A DNA stretch of 64,000 bases from Rugalucina vietnamica. Taxonomy: Eukaryota; Mollusca; Bivalvia; Lucinida; Lucinidae. The stretch is from positions 30,405,778 to 30,469,777 of the forward strand of contig OZ024876.1 of NCBI GenBank assembly GCA_964017185.1. The letters run 5' to 3'. Under the pieces are notes generated by a model. The model searched no databases. It worked only from the letters and a program-made list of their open reading frames with translations, and was not told where the DNA came from. Position 1 is the stretch's first letter. Each line of letters starts with the position of its first letter. The position numbers and the translations under genes were made by a program. Shown here in pieces: positions 1 through 10,930 of this stretch.

Positions 1-895
1 AACCTTAAAAGTTCTTTTTCTCTGGATTGGTTCGACGGATTCCAACAAAAATTCATAATTTGGTTGACCATGACCTATTTTGTTGCTAGGTCAAATTTGG
101 GCTCGTATGCTTGTCAATGGGAAAAATGTAAACGTGGGATTTTTCAGACAGGTTTGCAGCCAGTGATCTGAAAGTTGGTAGATACACACAACTTATTAAG
201 TAATTGAAGTTATGTGAGTTTCAAGGTCAAGGTCAGTACTTGACCTTGGCAAAAGGTCATTTACATTTCAACTTAATCTAATTATCATTCTACTGGTGGA
301 ATAATTATTAATACTTTTGATTCATTCTTTGCATATCATATGCTTACGAGCCGTATTCTTTAACTAAATTATGCATCTTACCTTTGTTAGACGCTAATGA
401 CCCATTAGGGTTGACACTTTGTTAAACATCATCAGTTTACATATTAAAACTTAATTTTTTCAGAAACTGCTTTGCCAATCAAAGCCAAATTTTATCTGGA
501 GCCTCTTTTGGAAGGGGCAAACAAAGTTGGTTTAAATGGTCCAGTTCACATGACCAAGATAGCCGCCAGAGCTATAAATAGTAAAAACTTTAAAAATCTC
601 TGAAATGGGTTGACCAATTCCAACAAAACTTAATATGCCACATCTTGGACTCTGGCCCATCATAGTTTGTATAAATCATGACCCTTGGTTGACCTTGACC
701 TATTTTACAGCAAAGTCAAATTAAGTCACAGTTTTAATGGTGACAAGTGATCACAAGTGTAAACAATGGATTTTTGATAATGGCAATTTTATACAGAGTT
801 CATGAAGTTATGTGAGTATTCATGGCCTATGTCATTTTTGTCAAAGACGAAAGCTCGGGTGAGCGTTATCCGGACCAATGGTCCTTTGGTTGATA
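1..895 (+). mobile_element. Pearl-like repeat element, right end
   Basis: Two tandem units of roughly 440 bp, each with a 'ctctg...ccaatcaaagccaa' start, a 'cacatgaccaagatag' block and a 'ttgaccttgacctattt' block. The same blocks recur at 6433-7367 and 8832-9388. It ends near 850-895 with a CTCGGGTGAGC-type end and the 'accaatggtcct' motif shared by its neighbours. The left part lies outside the window. No coding potential seen. Confidence 0.7.
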
Positions 896-901
896 TTTTT
901 A

Positions 902-3404
902 GCTCACCTGAGCCGAAGGCTCACAGGTGAGCTTATAGGATAGGCAGGCATCCGTCGTCCGTCGTCGTCGTCCGTCGTCGTCCGTCGTCGTCGTCCGTCC
1001 ACAATTTCAAAGAAGAATATTTCTGAAGCTAGTTGGCCGATCTTGATCAAATTTAATGTGAACCATAATTGGGTTGGGGGATTGATAGCATTAGGTTTTG
1101 GAGCAGATTGTATCAAAATTGTGGTTTCCATGGCAACAGATAGGTCCCATAGACTTACAATGGGAAAAACTAAAAAAATCTTCTTCTCTGAAACCACTAG
1201 GCCCACAGCTTTGATATTTGGTATGTAGCAATGGCTAATGGTCCTCTACATAAATTGTGCCATTCATGCCCCTGGGGTCAAATTTGGCCACGCCCCGGGG
1301 GTCGATAGTCTCCATAGACTTACTATGGGAAAAAAATTAAAAAATCTTCTTCTCTGAAACCACAGGGCCCACAGCTTTGATATTTTCTATGTGGCAATGG
1401 CTAATGGTCCTCTACATAAATTGTGCCAGCCATGCCCCTGGGGTCAAATTTGGCCACGCCCCGGGGGTCGATAGTCTCCATAGACTTACAATTGGAAAAA
1501 CTAAAAAAATCTTCTTCTCTGAAACCACTAGGCCCACAGCTTCGATATTTGGTATGTAGCAATGGCTAATGGTCCTCTACATAAATTGTGCCATTCATGC
1601 CCCTGGGGTCAAATTTGGCCACGCCCCGGGGGTTGATAGTTTCCATAGACTTACTATGGGAAAAAAAATGAAAAATCTTCTTCTCTGAAACCACAGGGCC
1701 CACAGCTTTGATATTTTGTATGTGGCAATGGCTAATGGTCCTCTACATAAATTGTGCCAATCATGCCCCTGGGGTCAAATTTGGCCACGCCCCGGGGGTC
1801 GATAGTCTCCATAGACCTACAATAGGAAAAAAACTAAAAAAATCTTCTTCTCTGAAACCACTAGGCCCACAGCTTTGATATTTGGTATGTAGCAATGGCT
1901 AATGGTCCTCTACATAAATTGTGCCATTCATGCCCCTGGGGTCAAATTTGGCCACGCCCCGGGGGTTGATAGTCTCCATAGACTAACTATGGGAAAAAAA
2001 ATAAAAAATCTTCTTCTCTGAAACCACAGGGCCCACAGCTTTGATATTTTGTATGTGGCAATGGCTAATGGTCCTCTACATAAATTGTGCCAATCATGTC
2101 CCCGGGGTCAAATTTGGCCACGCCCCGGGGGTCGATAGTCTCCATAGACCTACAATAGGAAAAACTAAAAAAATCTTCTTCTCTGAAACCACTAGGCCCA
2201 CAGCTTTGATATTTGGTATGTAGCAATGGCTAATGGTCCTCTACATGAATTGTGCCATTCATGCCCCTGGGGTCAAATTTGGCCACGCCCCTGGGGTTGA
2301 TAGTCTCCATAGACTTACTATGGGAAAAAATTGAAAAATCTTCTTCTCTGAAACCACAGGGCCCACATCTTTGATATTTTGTAGGTGGCAATGGCTAATG
2401 GTCCTCTACATATATTGTGCCAGCCATGCCCCTGGGGTCAAATTTGGCCACGCCCCGGGGGCCGATAGTCTCCATAGACCTACAATAGGAAAAAAACTAA
2501 AAAAATCTTCTTCTCTGAAACCACTAGGCCAACAGCTTTGATATTTGGTATGTAGCAATGGCTAATGGTCCTCTACATAAATTGTGCCAATCATGTCCCC
2601 GGGGTCAAATTTGGCCACGCCCAGGGGGTCGATAGTCTCCATAGACCTACAATAGGAAAAACTAAAAAAATCTTCTTCTCTGAAACCACTAGGCCCACAG
2701 CTTTGATATTTGGTATGTAGCAATGGCTAATGGTTCTCTACATGAATTGTGCCATTCATGCCCCTGGGGTCAAATTTGGCCACGCCCCGGGGGTTGATAG
2801 TCTCCATAGACTTACTATGGGAAAAAAATTCAAAAATCTTCTTCTCTGAAACCACTAGGCCCACAGCTTTGATATTTGGTATGTAGCAATGGCTAATGGT
2901 CCTCTACATAAATTATGCCATTCATGCCCGTGGGGTCAAATTTGGCCAGGCCCCGGAGGTTGATAGTCTCAATAGACTTGCTATGGGAAAAAAATTCAAA
3001 AATCTTCTTCTCTGAAACCACAGGGCACACAGCTTTGATATTTTGTATGTGGCAATGGCTATTGGTCCTCTACATAAATTGTGCCAGCCATGCCCCTGGG
3101 GTCAAATTTGGCCACGCCCCGGGGGTAGATAGTCTCCATAGACTTACAATGGGAAAAACAAAGAAAAATCTTCTTCTCTGAAACCAAAAGACCCAGAGCT
3201 TCTATATTTTGTATTTAGCAATGTTTGGTAGTCCCCATTATAAATTGTGCCAGTCATGCCCCTGGGTCAAATTTGGCCATGCCCCGGGGGTCAATAGTGT
3301 CCATGCATAGACTTTCATTGGTCGATTCTCAATTAATTTAAATCTCATGAGCTTACAATGTGATAATCTCTCAGGTGAGCTACAGGACCAATGGTCCTCT
3401 AGTT
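902..3404 (+). mobile_element. Pearl-like element with 13 tandem 165-bp units (copy 1)
   Basis: It starts with AGCTCACCTGAGCC plus a small hairpin and ends with CTCAGGTGAGCT, giving short terminal inverted repeats. A CGTCGTCCGTCGTC microsatellite (about 955-1000) is followed by about 13 tandem units of about 165 bp (phase marker 'gggaaaa'/'aggaaaa' near 1159, 1326, 1493, 1658, 1827, 1990, 2157, 2322, 2487, 2653, 2818, 2985, 3150). Each unit carries 'atcttcttctctgaaacca' and 'ggggtcaaatttggccacg'. TIR, CCGT microsatellite and tandem core is the build of bivalve pearl elements (known family; assignment inferred). Short open frames inside are repeat artefacts. Confidence 0.8.
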
Positions 3405-5898
3405 AGCTCACCTGAGCCGAAGGCTCACAGGTGAGCTTATAGGATAGGCAGGCATCCGTCGTCGTACGTCGTCCGTTGTCGTCTGTCGTCGTCCGTCCAC
3501 AATTTCAAAGAAGAATATTTCTGAAGCTAGTAGGCTGATCTTGATCAAATTTAATGTGAACCATAATTGGGTTGGGGGATTGATGGCATTAGGTTTTGGA
3601 GCAGATTGTATCAAAATTGTGGTTTCTATGGCAACAGATAGGTCCCATAGACTTACAATGGGAAAAACAAAAAAAATCTTCTTCTCTGAAACCACTAGGC
3701 CCACAGCTTTGATATTTGGTATGTAGCAATGGCTAATGGTCCTCTACATAAATTGTGCCATTCATGCCCCTGGGGTCAAATTTGGCCACGCCCCGGGGGT
3801 CGATAGTCTCCATAGACTTACTATGTGAAAAAAATTAAAAAATCTTCTTCTCTGAAACCACAGGGCCCACAGCTTTGATATTTTGTATGTGGCAATGGCT
3901 AATGGTCCTCTACATAAATTATGCCAGCCATGCCCCTGGGGTCAAATTTGGCCACGCCCCGGGGGTCTATATTCTCCATAGACTTACAATTGGAAAAACT
4001 AAAAAGGTTGATCTTCTTCTCTGAAACCACTAGGCCCACACCTTTGATATTTGGTATGTAGCAATGGCTAATGGTCCTCTACATAAATTGTGCCATTCAT
4101 GCCCCTGGGGTCAAATTTGGCCACGCCCCGGCGGTTATAGACCTACAATAGGAGAAAAACTAAAAAAATCTTCTTCTCTGAAACCACTAGGCCAACAGCT
4201 TTGATATTTGGTATGTAGCAATGGCTAATGGTCCTCTACATAAATTGTGCCATTCATGCCCCTGGGGTAAAATTTGGCCACGCCCTGGGGGTTGATAGTC
4301 TCCATAGACTTACTATGGGAAAAAAATTAAAAAATCTTCTTCTCTGAAACCACAGGGCCCACAGCTTTGATATTTGGTATGTAGCAATGGCTAATGGTCC
4401 TCTACATAAATTGTGCCATTCATGCCCCTGGGGTTAAATTTGGCCAGGTCCCAGAGGTTGATAGTCTCAATAAACTCGCTATGGGAAAAAAATTCAAAAA
4501 TCTTCTTCTCTGAAACCGCAGGGCACACAGCTTTGATATTTTGTATGTGGCAATGGCTAATGGTCCTCTACATAAATTGTGCCAGCCATGCCCCTGGGGT
4601 CAAATTTGGCCACGCCCCTCGGGTCGATATTCTCCATAGACTTGCAATTGGAAAAACTAAAAAAGGTTGATCTTCTTCTCTGAAACCACTAGGCCCACAG
4701 CTTTGATATTTGGTATGTAGCAATGGCTAATGGTCCTCTACATAAATTGTGCCATTCATGCCCCTGGGGTCAAATTTGGCCACGCCCCGGCGGTTGATAG
4801 TCTCCATAGACTTACTATGGGAAAAAAATTAAAAAATCTTCTTCTCTGAAACCACTAGGCCAACAGCTTTGATATTTTGTAGGTGGCAATGGCTAATGGT
4901 CCTCTACATAAATTGTGCCAATCATGCCTCTGGGGTCAAATTTGGTCACGCCCCGGGGGTCGATAGTCTCCATAGACCTACAATAGGAAAAAAACTAAAA
5001 AAATCTTCTTCTCTGAAACCACTAGGCCAACAGCTTTGATATTTGGTATGTAGCAATGGCTAATGGTCCTCTACATAAATTGTGCCATTCATGCCCCTGG
5101 GGTCAAATTTGGCCACGCCCCGGGGGTCGATAGTCTCCATAGACCTACATTAGGAAAAACTAAAAAAATCTTCTTCTCTGAAACCACTAGGCCCACAGCC
5201 TTGTTATTTAGTATGTAGCAATGGCTAATGGTCCTCTACATAAATTGTGCCATTCATGCCCCTGGGGTCAAATTTGGCCACCCCCCGGGGGTTGATAGTC
5301 TCCATAGACTTACTATGGGAAAAAAAATAAAAAATCTTCTTCTCTGAAACCACTTGGCCCACAGCTTTTATATTTGGTATGTAGCAATGGCTAATGGTCC
5401 TCTACATAAATTGTGCCATTCATGCCCCTGGGGTCAAATTTGGCCAGGCCCCGGAGGTTGATAGTCTCAATAGACTTGCTATGGGAAAAAAATTCAAAAA
5501 TCTTCTTCTCTGAAACCACAGGGCACACAGCTTTGATATTTTGTATGTGGCAATGGCTAATGGTCCTCTACATAAATTGTGCCAGCCATGCCCCTGGGGT
5601 CAAATTTGGCCACGCCCCGGGGGTAGATAGCCTCCATAGACTTACAATGGGAAAAACTAACAAAAATCTTCTACCCTGAAACCAAAAGGCCCAGAGCTTC
5701 TATATTTTGTATGTAGCAATGTTTGGTAGTCCCCATTATAAATTGTGCCAGTCATGCCCCTGAGTCAAATTTGGCCATGCCCCAGGGGTCAATAGTGTCC
5801 ATGCATAGACTTTCATTGGTCGATTCTCAATTAATTTAAATCTCATGAGCTTACAATGTGATAATCTCTCAGGTGAGCTACAGGACCAATGGTCCTCT
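3404..5898 (+). mobile_element. Pearl-like element with 13 tandem 165-bp units (copy 2)
   Basis: Near-identical in plan to 902-3404 and directly abutting it head to tail: same AGCTCACCTGAGCC start, microsatellite, about 13 units and the same 3' end ('caatgtgataatctctcaggtgagct' block, 5850-5880). Unit order is similar but not identical; for example the unit near 4135 is shortened and 'aaaaaggttgatcttc' variants appear at 4003 and 4662. This points to a 2.5-kb tandem duplication followed by divergence or gene conversion. Confidence 0.8.
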
Positions 5899-6030
5899 AG
5901 ATCTTATTTTTGCTCAAAGCATAGATTGTGCCGATGTCACATTATGTCATGCTATTTTGAAAGTTAGAACCTAGAAAGATTCTTACATGTATTGAACTAT
6001 GAAAGCTTTTCAATCAACTCATCCTAATTT

Positions 6031-6250
6031 GAGCCACCTCATGAGAAAACCAATAATGTGGTTTTTGAACAGGTCTTACACAAACCGAGCTGTACAAGCA
6101 CAGAAGATGGCTAGAGGCTGGAAATTTTGGATTTAAAAAGTAGAGGAATTGTACTATCAGTATAGCGAAAATAAAGGCGCTGATCAGCTTCGCAGTAACT
6201 GCCTTTGGTTTCACATTTGCAGATTGTTGGTTTCCTCATAAGGCAGCTCA
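6031..6250 (-). mobile_element. MITE-A copy
   Basis: Long arm first. The right half of the core palindrome is missing (cagcttcgcagtaactgcc then cctttgg). Its right end is only 20 bp before the splice acceptor of the NEDD4-type exon at 6271. Confidence 0.8.
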
Positions 6251-6270
6251 TTTATTTAAATCTGTTACAG

Positions 6271-6391
6271 TTTGGTTGTCCACTGGAGGTTTGTGTCTCG
6301 AATTAAGGACCAGATGGACAAGTTTATGAAAGGTTTCTGTGATCTCGTTCCACACAGCTTAATAACAATCTTTGATGAAAATGAACTGGAG
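6271..6391 (+). CDS. NEDD4: NEDD4-type HECT E3 ubiquitin ligase, exon (fourth from last)
   Basis: First visible exon of a gene that starts left of the window. After the acceptor (tctgttacag) the frame reads LVVHWRFVSRIKDQMDKFMK, then GFCDLVPHSLITIFDENELE: 40 codons plus one leading base, ending at a codon boundary before a GTTTGT donor. This is the middle of the HECT domain, where NEDD4/NEDD4L proteins have a WRFVNR...IFDENELE stretch. The HECT domain takes ubiquitin from an E2 on its catalytic cysteine and passes it to substrates, typically membrane proteins recruited through WW domains. The C2 and WW parts are not in the window. The + strand order of the four exons and their matching phases support one gene. 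NEDD4 versus NEDD4L cannot be separated here; invertebrates usually have a single Nedd4. Confidence 0.9.
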
Positions 6392-6432
6392 GTTTGTATT
6401 CATGTTTTTGATATATATTCAGTATATTTTTT

Positions 6433-7367
6433 GCTTACCTGAGCCGTTAGGCTCACAAAGTGAGCTTATAGGATGGCCATGATCCGGCGTTTGCTCGTCC
6501 GTCCATCCACAATTTCAAAGATCTTCTCCTCTGAAACCGCTTGGCCAATCAATGCCAAATTTATATGAATCATCTATAGGAAGGGAAAACCAATGTGTAT
6601 ATAATAATCCAGGTCACATGACCAAGATGGCCACCACGCCCATATGTGGTAAAAACCTTTAAAACTCTTCATCTCCAGAACCGGTGAACCGATTTCAACG
6701 AAACTTGGCATGAAGTATCGATGACTCAAGTACTACAATGTATATAGAAATCATGACCCTGTGATGACCTTGACCTATTTTACAGCAAGGTCAACAAAGG
6801 TCGCCAATGCATTTGAATGGGGAAAACTTTTAAAATGTCATTTAAAGTGAAATTCTTGCAGGAAATGGGCAGTAGGACTGAATATAAATGATTTTGAAAA
6901 AAAGGACCCCAGGGGCTCATATGCCCCCACCCCGGGGCAATATACATGTATATCTCCATACTTTTCAAACATCTTCTCCTCTGAAACCACTTGGCCAATC
7001 AAAGCCAAATTTTATGTGAAGCATCTATAGGATGAGGTTACCAATGTATATATAAATAATCCAGGTCACATGACCAAGATGGCCACCATGCCCATATATG
7101 GTAAGAACCCTTCAAAAATCTTCTTCTCTGGAACCTACGGACTGATTTTAACGAAACTGGCCAAGTAGCAGCAGTGACCAGAGTACTTCAATGTGTTTAT
7201 AAATTATGACCCAGGGATGACCTTGACCTATTTTTCGACTAGGTCAACATATGTCGCCCATGCATTTGAATGGGGAAAACTGTTAAAATGTCATTTGAAG
7301 GTGAAAACTTGCAGGAAATGGGCAGTAGGACAGAATATCAATTATTCTGAAAACATTTGGACTCTAT
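6433..7367 (+). mobile_element. Pearl-like element, left part (interrupted)
   Basis: Starts with CTTACCTGAGCCGTTAGGCTCAC, then CGTCCGTCCATCC, then units of about 440 bp (starts near 6510 and 6965) like those at 1-895. The element resumes at 8832 after a nested insertion and ends near 9388, giving three units. It lies in the intron between NEDD4 exons 6271-6391 and 9709-9816. Confidence 0.75.
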
Positions 7368-8831
7368 GGGTACTGTATTCACATGCGTATAACACGCAGT
7401 TTTTTTGCCCAGATTGTGGTGTACAAAATTTGGTGCGCGTTTTGTATAAGAACACCAAATTTCAGACTTTTTTCGTAGGTCGCGAAAACTCATGACAATA
7501 GCTAAAATGATTGAGAATGAGCTTCAAACTGCATAAAAATGCCAATCGATGTGAGAAAACGTAAAGATCGGTTGATTTTCAAGGTTTCTACTGATGTTTA
7601 TTGAGTAAAATCATTGTTTTTGTATATTTTGCATGTGTCGCGATGTTTTATGGAAGATCGACCACCATTTTGGTAAGAAAGATAACTGCGAATTGTTGTT
7701 GTTTATAGAATAGAATAGAATAGAGCTCCGCCGTTGACTTTTCAGCGCAACCGGACTTGAATAACTTTTGCTTGTGGTGTTACACCTTTACAATAACGAT
7801 ACCGTATTTACAATGCGCCGTTCTCAAGCGCGAAAGAAGAAGTACATTATCGAAAATGGTAGATTAATACAAGATTTAGGTGTCCCAATTTTTGGACTTC
7901 AGTAATCACTGAACGAAAACATCGAGCAACGTTATGTAACATGTGTCATTAATAGCCTTCAGCAACCTTTGTTTATGATCACGTTACGGTCTATCGATAA
8001 TGCCCTAGCGGGTAATTGTGCATCGCTTGCCTTATTTTCACAGCTTTTATCACTAATCTTAAGAAAACAATGTGTGTCATTCACGCTTTGCTAGCATTAT
8101 ACTGTGTTGTCTAAAAATGACAATTATCACGTGTGAATACACAAGCTATTTAGGCAGCCGACACGGTTCATACACACATTATGCTTTCTATTAGAAAAGA
8201 TGATTTTTAAGTTTTTACTGCCGGAAGATGAGTTATATTACTTGATCTCATAGTACCATAAAGAAAAACTGTTAGAAAACAGAACCTTGGCGAATGCCTG
8301 GCAAACGTTTTTTTTTTCTTCTTTTCTGATAGAACCATAAAGAGAAACTGTAAGAAAACTGCGTCTTGGCGAATACCTAGCAAACAATGTTTTTTTTTGT
8401 TTTTTTTTCTTTCTCATAGTACCAGGAAGAGATACTGAAAAAAAACTGCCCCTTGGGGAATGCCTAGAAAACGATTTTTTTTCTTTTTTTTTTCTCAAAA
8501 TACCATAAAGATATCCTTAAAGAAAACTGCACCTTGGCGAATGCCTAGCAAACGATTTTTTTCGTTTCTTTTTTTTTTCTTTTCTTTTTAATTTTCTTTT
8601 TCTTTTCAATTCATCATTGATGAGATGCCAGTGTCGTATACTACGATGGGTGATTGAAATTGAAGAGGAAGGTTTATATGAACTTACAATGCTCAGTTTA
8701 GTACAGCTTCGATCTGTGGTCCAAATCTGCCGCGTGTTATGTATAGGAACATGACTTTTTTCACCAGATTTGACCCCTAAAAATTGAGTGCGTGTTATGC
8801 ACGAGTGCGCATAATACATCGCGAAGTACGG
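7368..8831. mobile_element. Nested non-autonomous DNA transposon
   Basis: About 1.46 kb interrupting the pearl-like element. The left end TACTGTATTCACATGCGTA and the right end (reverse complement TTACCGTACTTCGCGATG) are similar inverted termini, and further 'ataacacgca' motifs occur inside both ends. A TA duplication at the insertion point is possible. Inside, 8245-8580 holds about four degenerate 85-90 bp units (accataaaga...ttggcgaatgcctagcaaacg) with poly-T tracts. No transposase frame found. Superfamily not assigned. Confidence 0.55.
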
Positions 8832-9388
8832 TAAGACTGCCCCCACCCCGGAGCAATATACATGTATGTTACAAAAATGTTCTTAGATCTCCTCTGAAAC
8901 CACTTGGTCAATCAAAGCCAAACTTTACATGAAGCATTTTTAGGAAGTGGGAACCAATGTGTATCTTAATAATCCAGGTCACATGACCAAGATGGCCGCC
9001 ATGCCTATACAAGGTAAAAACCCTTCAAAAATCTTCTTCTCTGGAACAGCTAAACCTATTGCAATGAAAATAGACATGTAGCAATAGGGACTATATTACT
9101 ACAATGTGTTTATAAATCTTGACCCTGTGATGACCTTGACAATTTTTAAGGCAAAGTCAATGTAGGTCATTGCAGAAAGCTGTTAAACTGTCATTGAAGT
9201 GAAAAATTCAGGAAATTGGCAAATGGAAAGAATATCTATTATGATCTTGAAAAAGAAATTGACCCCAGGGTTTATTCTGATCCTGCCCTGGGGCTAAATA
9301 TACATACATGTTTCTGAACATTATAGTCAAATTTATTGGTGTATATCTCAGATCTCAGGTGTGCGTTAACAGCATTGGTCCTCTGGTT
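8832..9388 (+). mobile_element. Pearl-like element, right part
   Basis: Continuation of 6433-7367: the 'ctgcccccaccccgg' sequence at the junction matches the corresponding part of the preceding unit (6923-6940). A third unit follows (8885-9300), then the 'atctcaggtgtgcgttaacagcattggtcctctgg' end type shared with 850-895. Confidence 0.7.
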
Positions 9389-9568
9389 TCTGGATTAACC
9401 ATGAAAAGAATGACACTGGCTATCCACATGACAGAGAATTCGATATTCAAATGTTTAAAAGTTTCGAAAATAGATACATCATATTTAATTAAGCCTGGTA
9501 TTTTTTATGGGACACAGGCAAACATTTTAACGCCAGCCATGAAGCAACTGAATGTAGGGGAATGAAGG

Positions 9569-9708
9569 ATACCTCTGCAAGGGGGTTCTAACGTGTACCC
9601 ACAATCTATATTCTGGAGCAAAAATATGAAAAATATCAAAATATTTCTACTGAAAATTTTCAGTTTTTACAACTTAGGAAAAATCTGTATATTTTCGTAA
9701 TGTTTCAG
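9569..9708 (+). mobile_element. MITE-D copy, left-truncated, ending at a splice acceptor
   Basis: Begins inside the hairpin ('gggggttctaacgtgtaccc') and follows the family to its right TIR (tatattttcgtaatg). The next bases are TTTCAG and then NEDD4 exon 9709. Compared with other copies (26250-26535, 58735-59017) about 12 bp of the TIR (gcatgggcaag region) is missing. The pyrimidine-rich stretch upstream of the acceptor is therefore MITE-derived. Confidence 0.65.
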
Positions 9709-9816
9709 CTGTTGTTATGTGGTTTACAAGATATTGATGTGAACGATTGGAAGGATCATAGTGCTTACAAGGGAGACTATAACCCTAATCATCCTGTGAT
9801 AATTAATTTCTGGAAG
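9709..9816 (+). CDS. NEDD4: NEDD4-type HECT E3 ligase, exon (third from last)
   Basis: 36 codons in phase 0/0 reading [20 protein letters not shown] then [16 protein letters not shown], followed by a GTAAGC donor. In the HECT C-lobe, NEDD4 family members have a closely similar CGLGDVDVNDW...NHPVIQWFWK block, which makes the assignment secure. The upstream intron is almost wholly repeats (6433-9388 plus MITE-D). Confidence 0.92.
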
Positions 9817-9926
9817 GTAAGCTCCCCTTTCACAGTTTTAAAATTTTATATGTCAACGTTATGAGTCAGCTTTTTTGTTATGAAACATCAATTATTACTT
9901 TACAATATACTGTGTACCTTGTATAT

Positions 9927-10283
9927 GAGCCTGTGCGTGAGAAAACCAACAATTTGGGTTCTGACCAGGTATGAACAAACCAGCCCGTACAGTCACAGAA
10001 GCAGGCTAGAAGTTTGAAATTTTGGATTTAAGAAGAGGAAAGATTCTACTATCCATGCAGCGAAAACAAAGGCGCTGATCAGCTGTGCAGTTACTGCACA
10101 GCTGATCAGCACCGTTAATGCATAGCTTATCTGTACCTTTCTTTTTGCTACAAGGATAGTACAATTCCTCTTCTACCTAAATCCAAAATTTCCAGCCTCT
10201 AGCCATCTTCTGTGGCAGTACAGGCCGGTTTGTGTCAGACCTGGTCAGAAACCCCAAAGACTGGTTTTCTTGTGCGGCAGCTC
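9927..10283. mobile_element. MITE-A, symmetric full-length form
   Basis: Both arms are of the long type: GAGCCTGTGCGTGAGAAAACC through 'gatttaagaagagg' on the left, and 'cctcttctacctaaatcc' through GGTTTTCTTGTGCGGCAGCTC on the right. They surround the core cagctgtgcagttactgcac...agctgatcagc. Most other copies have one arm shortened to about 50 bp, so this and 18884-19181 look like the ancestral, fully inverted form. It lies in a NEDD4 intron. Confidence 0.8.
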
Positions 10284-10359
10284 ATATAGTGGACCATAGA
10301 TCAGCCCCCATATCCGGCACATTTTTGTTATGCCCATTCAACAGGGTTCTATGCCTGCA

Positions 10360-10706
10360 CTTAAACTCGTGATCTGCATCCATGTGGCTTTTCCAGCAAC
10401 AGTGATAGAAATAGATGGACTGCTTGTGCCTCTAGGCAAAGCTTCTATGCTACTGACTGACCATCTGATTACTGGTTAACTGCTCTGATCTGAGCCTGCC
10501 CAGGAAAAGCGGTTCAAGTCAAACCATTCATACATATAAGCCTGATTGGCTTAGTTGGATGGTTATATTTGAAGCACTTTTTGGGTGTCGTGACATTCTT
10601 ACTTTGGGTAAAAGTCCCATAAAATGGAGGCAAGGTTCCGACATGACCATGGCTGTTGACTGAGACGTTAAGCATCGATTCAAACAAACAAACATAAACA
10701 AAAATG
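10360..10706 (+). mobile_element. SINE-like dispersed element
   Basis: Shares 'catctgattactggttaac', 'ggttatatttgaagcacttttt' and a 3' end 'ctgttgactgagacgttaagc' followed by a CAAACAAACAAA tail with 20024-20335 (opposite strand) and 55660-55935. The acgttaa motif plus simple tail is typical of molluscan SINE or short LINE 3' ends. No clear Pol III boxes were found here. Confidence 0.55.
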
Positions 10707-10760
10707 ACATATGCCATGTTCCTCAACTGTGTAAATGTAAAAAATCCATCTTCCTTTCAG

Positions 10761-10930
10761 GCTGTCTATTCACTGAACAATGAAACTCGGGCCAGGTTAC
10801 TGCAGTTTGTCACTGGGACGTCTAGAGTTCCAATGAACGGGTTCAAGGAGTTGTATGGGAGTAATGGACCTCAGCTGTTTACCATAGAAAGATGGGGAAA
10901 TCCACGACAGCTGCCCAGAGCTCACACATG
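10761..10930 (+). CDS. NEDD4: NEDD4-type HECT E3 ligase, exon (second from last)
   Basis: After an ATCTTCCTTTCAG acceptor, 56 codons plus TG. It contains [36 protein letters not shown] and LPRAHT, the hallmark run just before the catalytic cysteine of NEDD4-family HECT domains. The cysteine codon is split: TG here and T in the next exon (12144). The donor GTAGGT is at 10931. If this donor is not used the frame reads H-T-W-stop (TAG at 10932), truncating the enzyme one residue before its catalytic cysteine. The donor is the first of 12 near-identical copies. Confidence 0.95.

Noticed and set aside
902-5898. CRISPR-like regular repeats
   Set aside because: Units are contiguous ~165-bp tandem repeats without unique spacers, in animal DNA.
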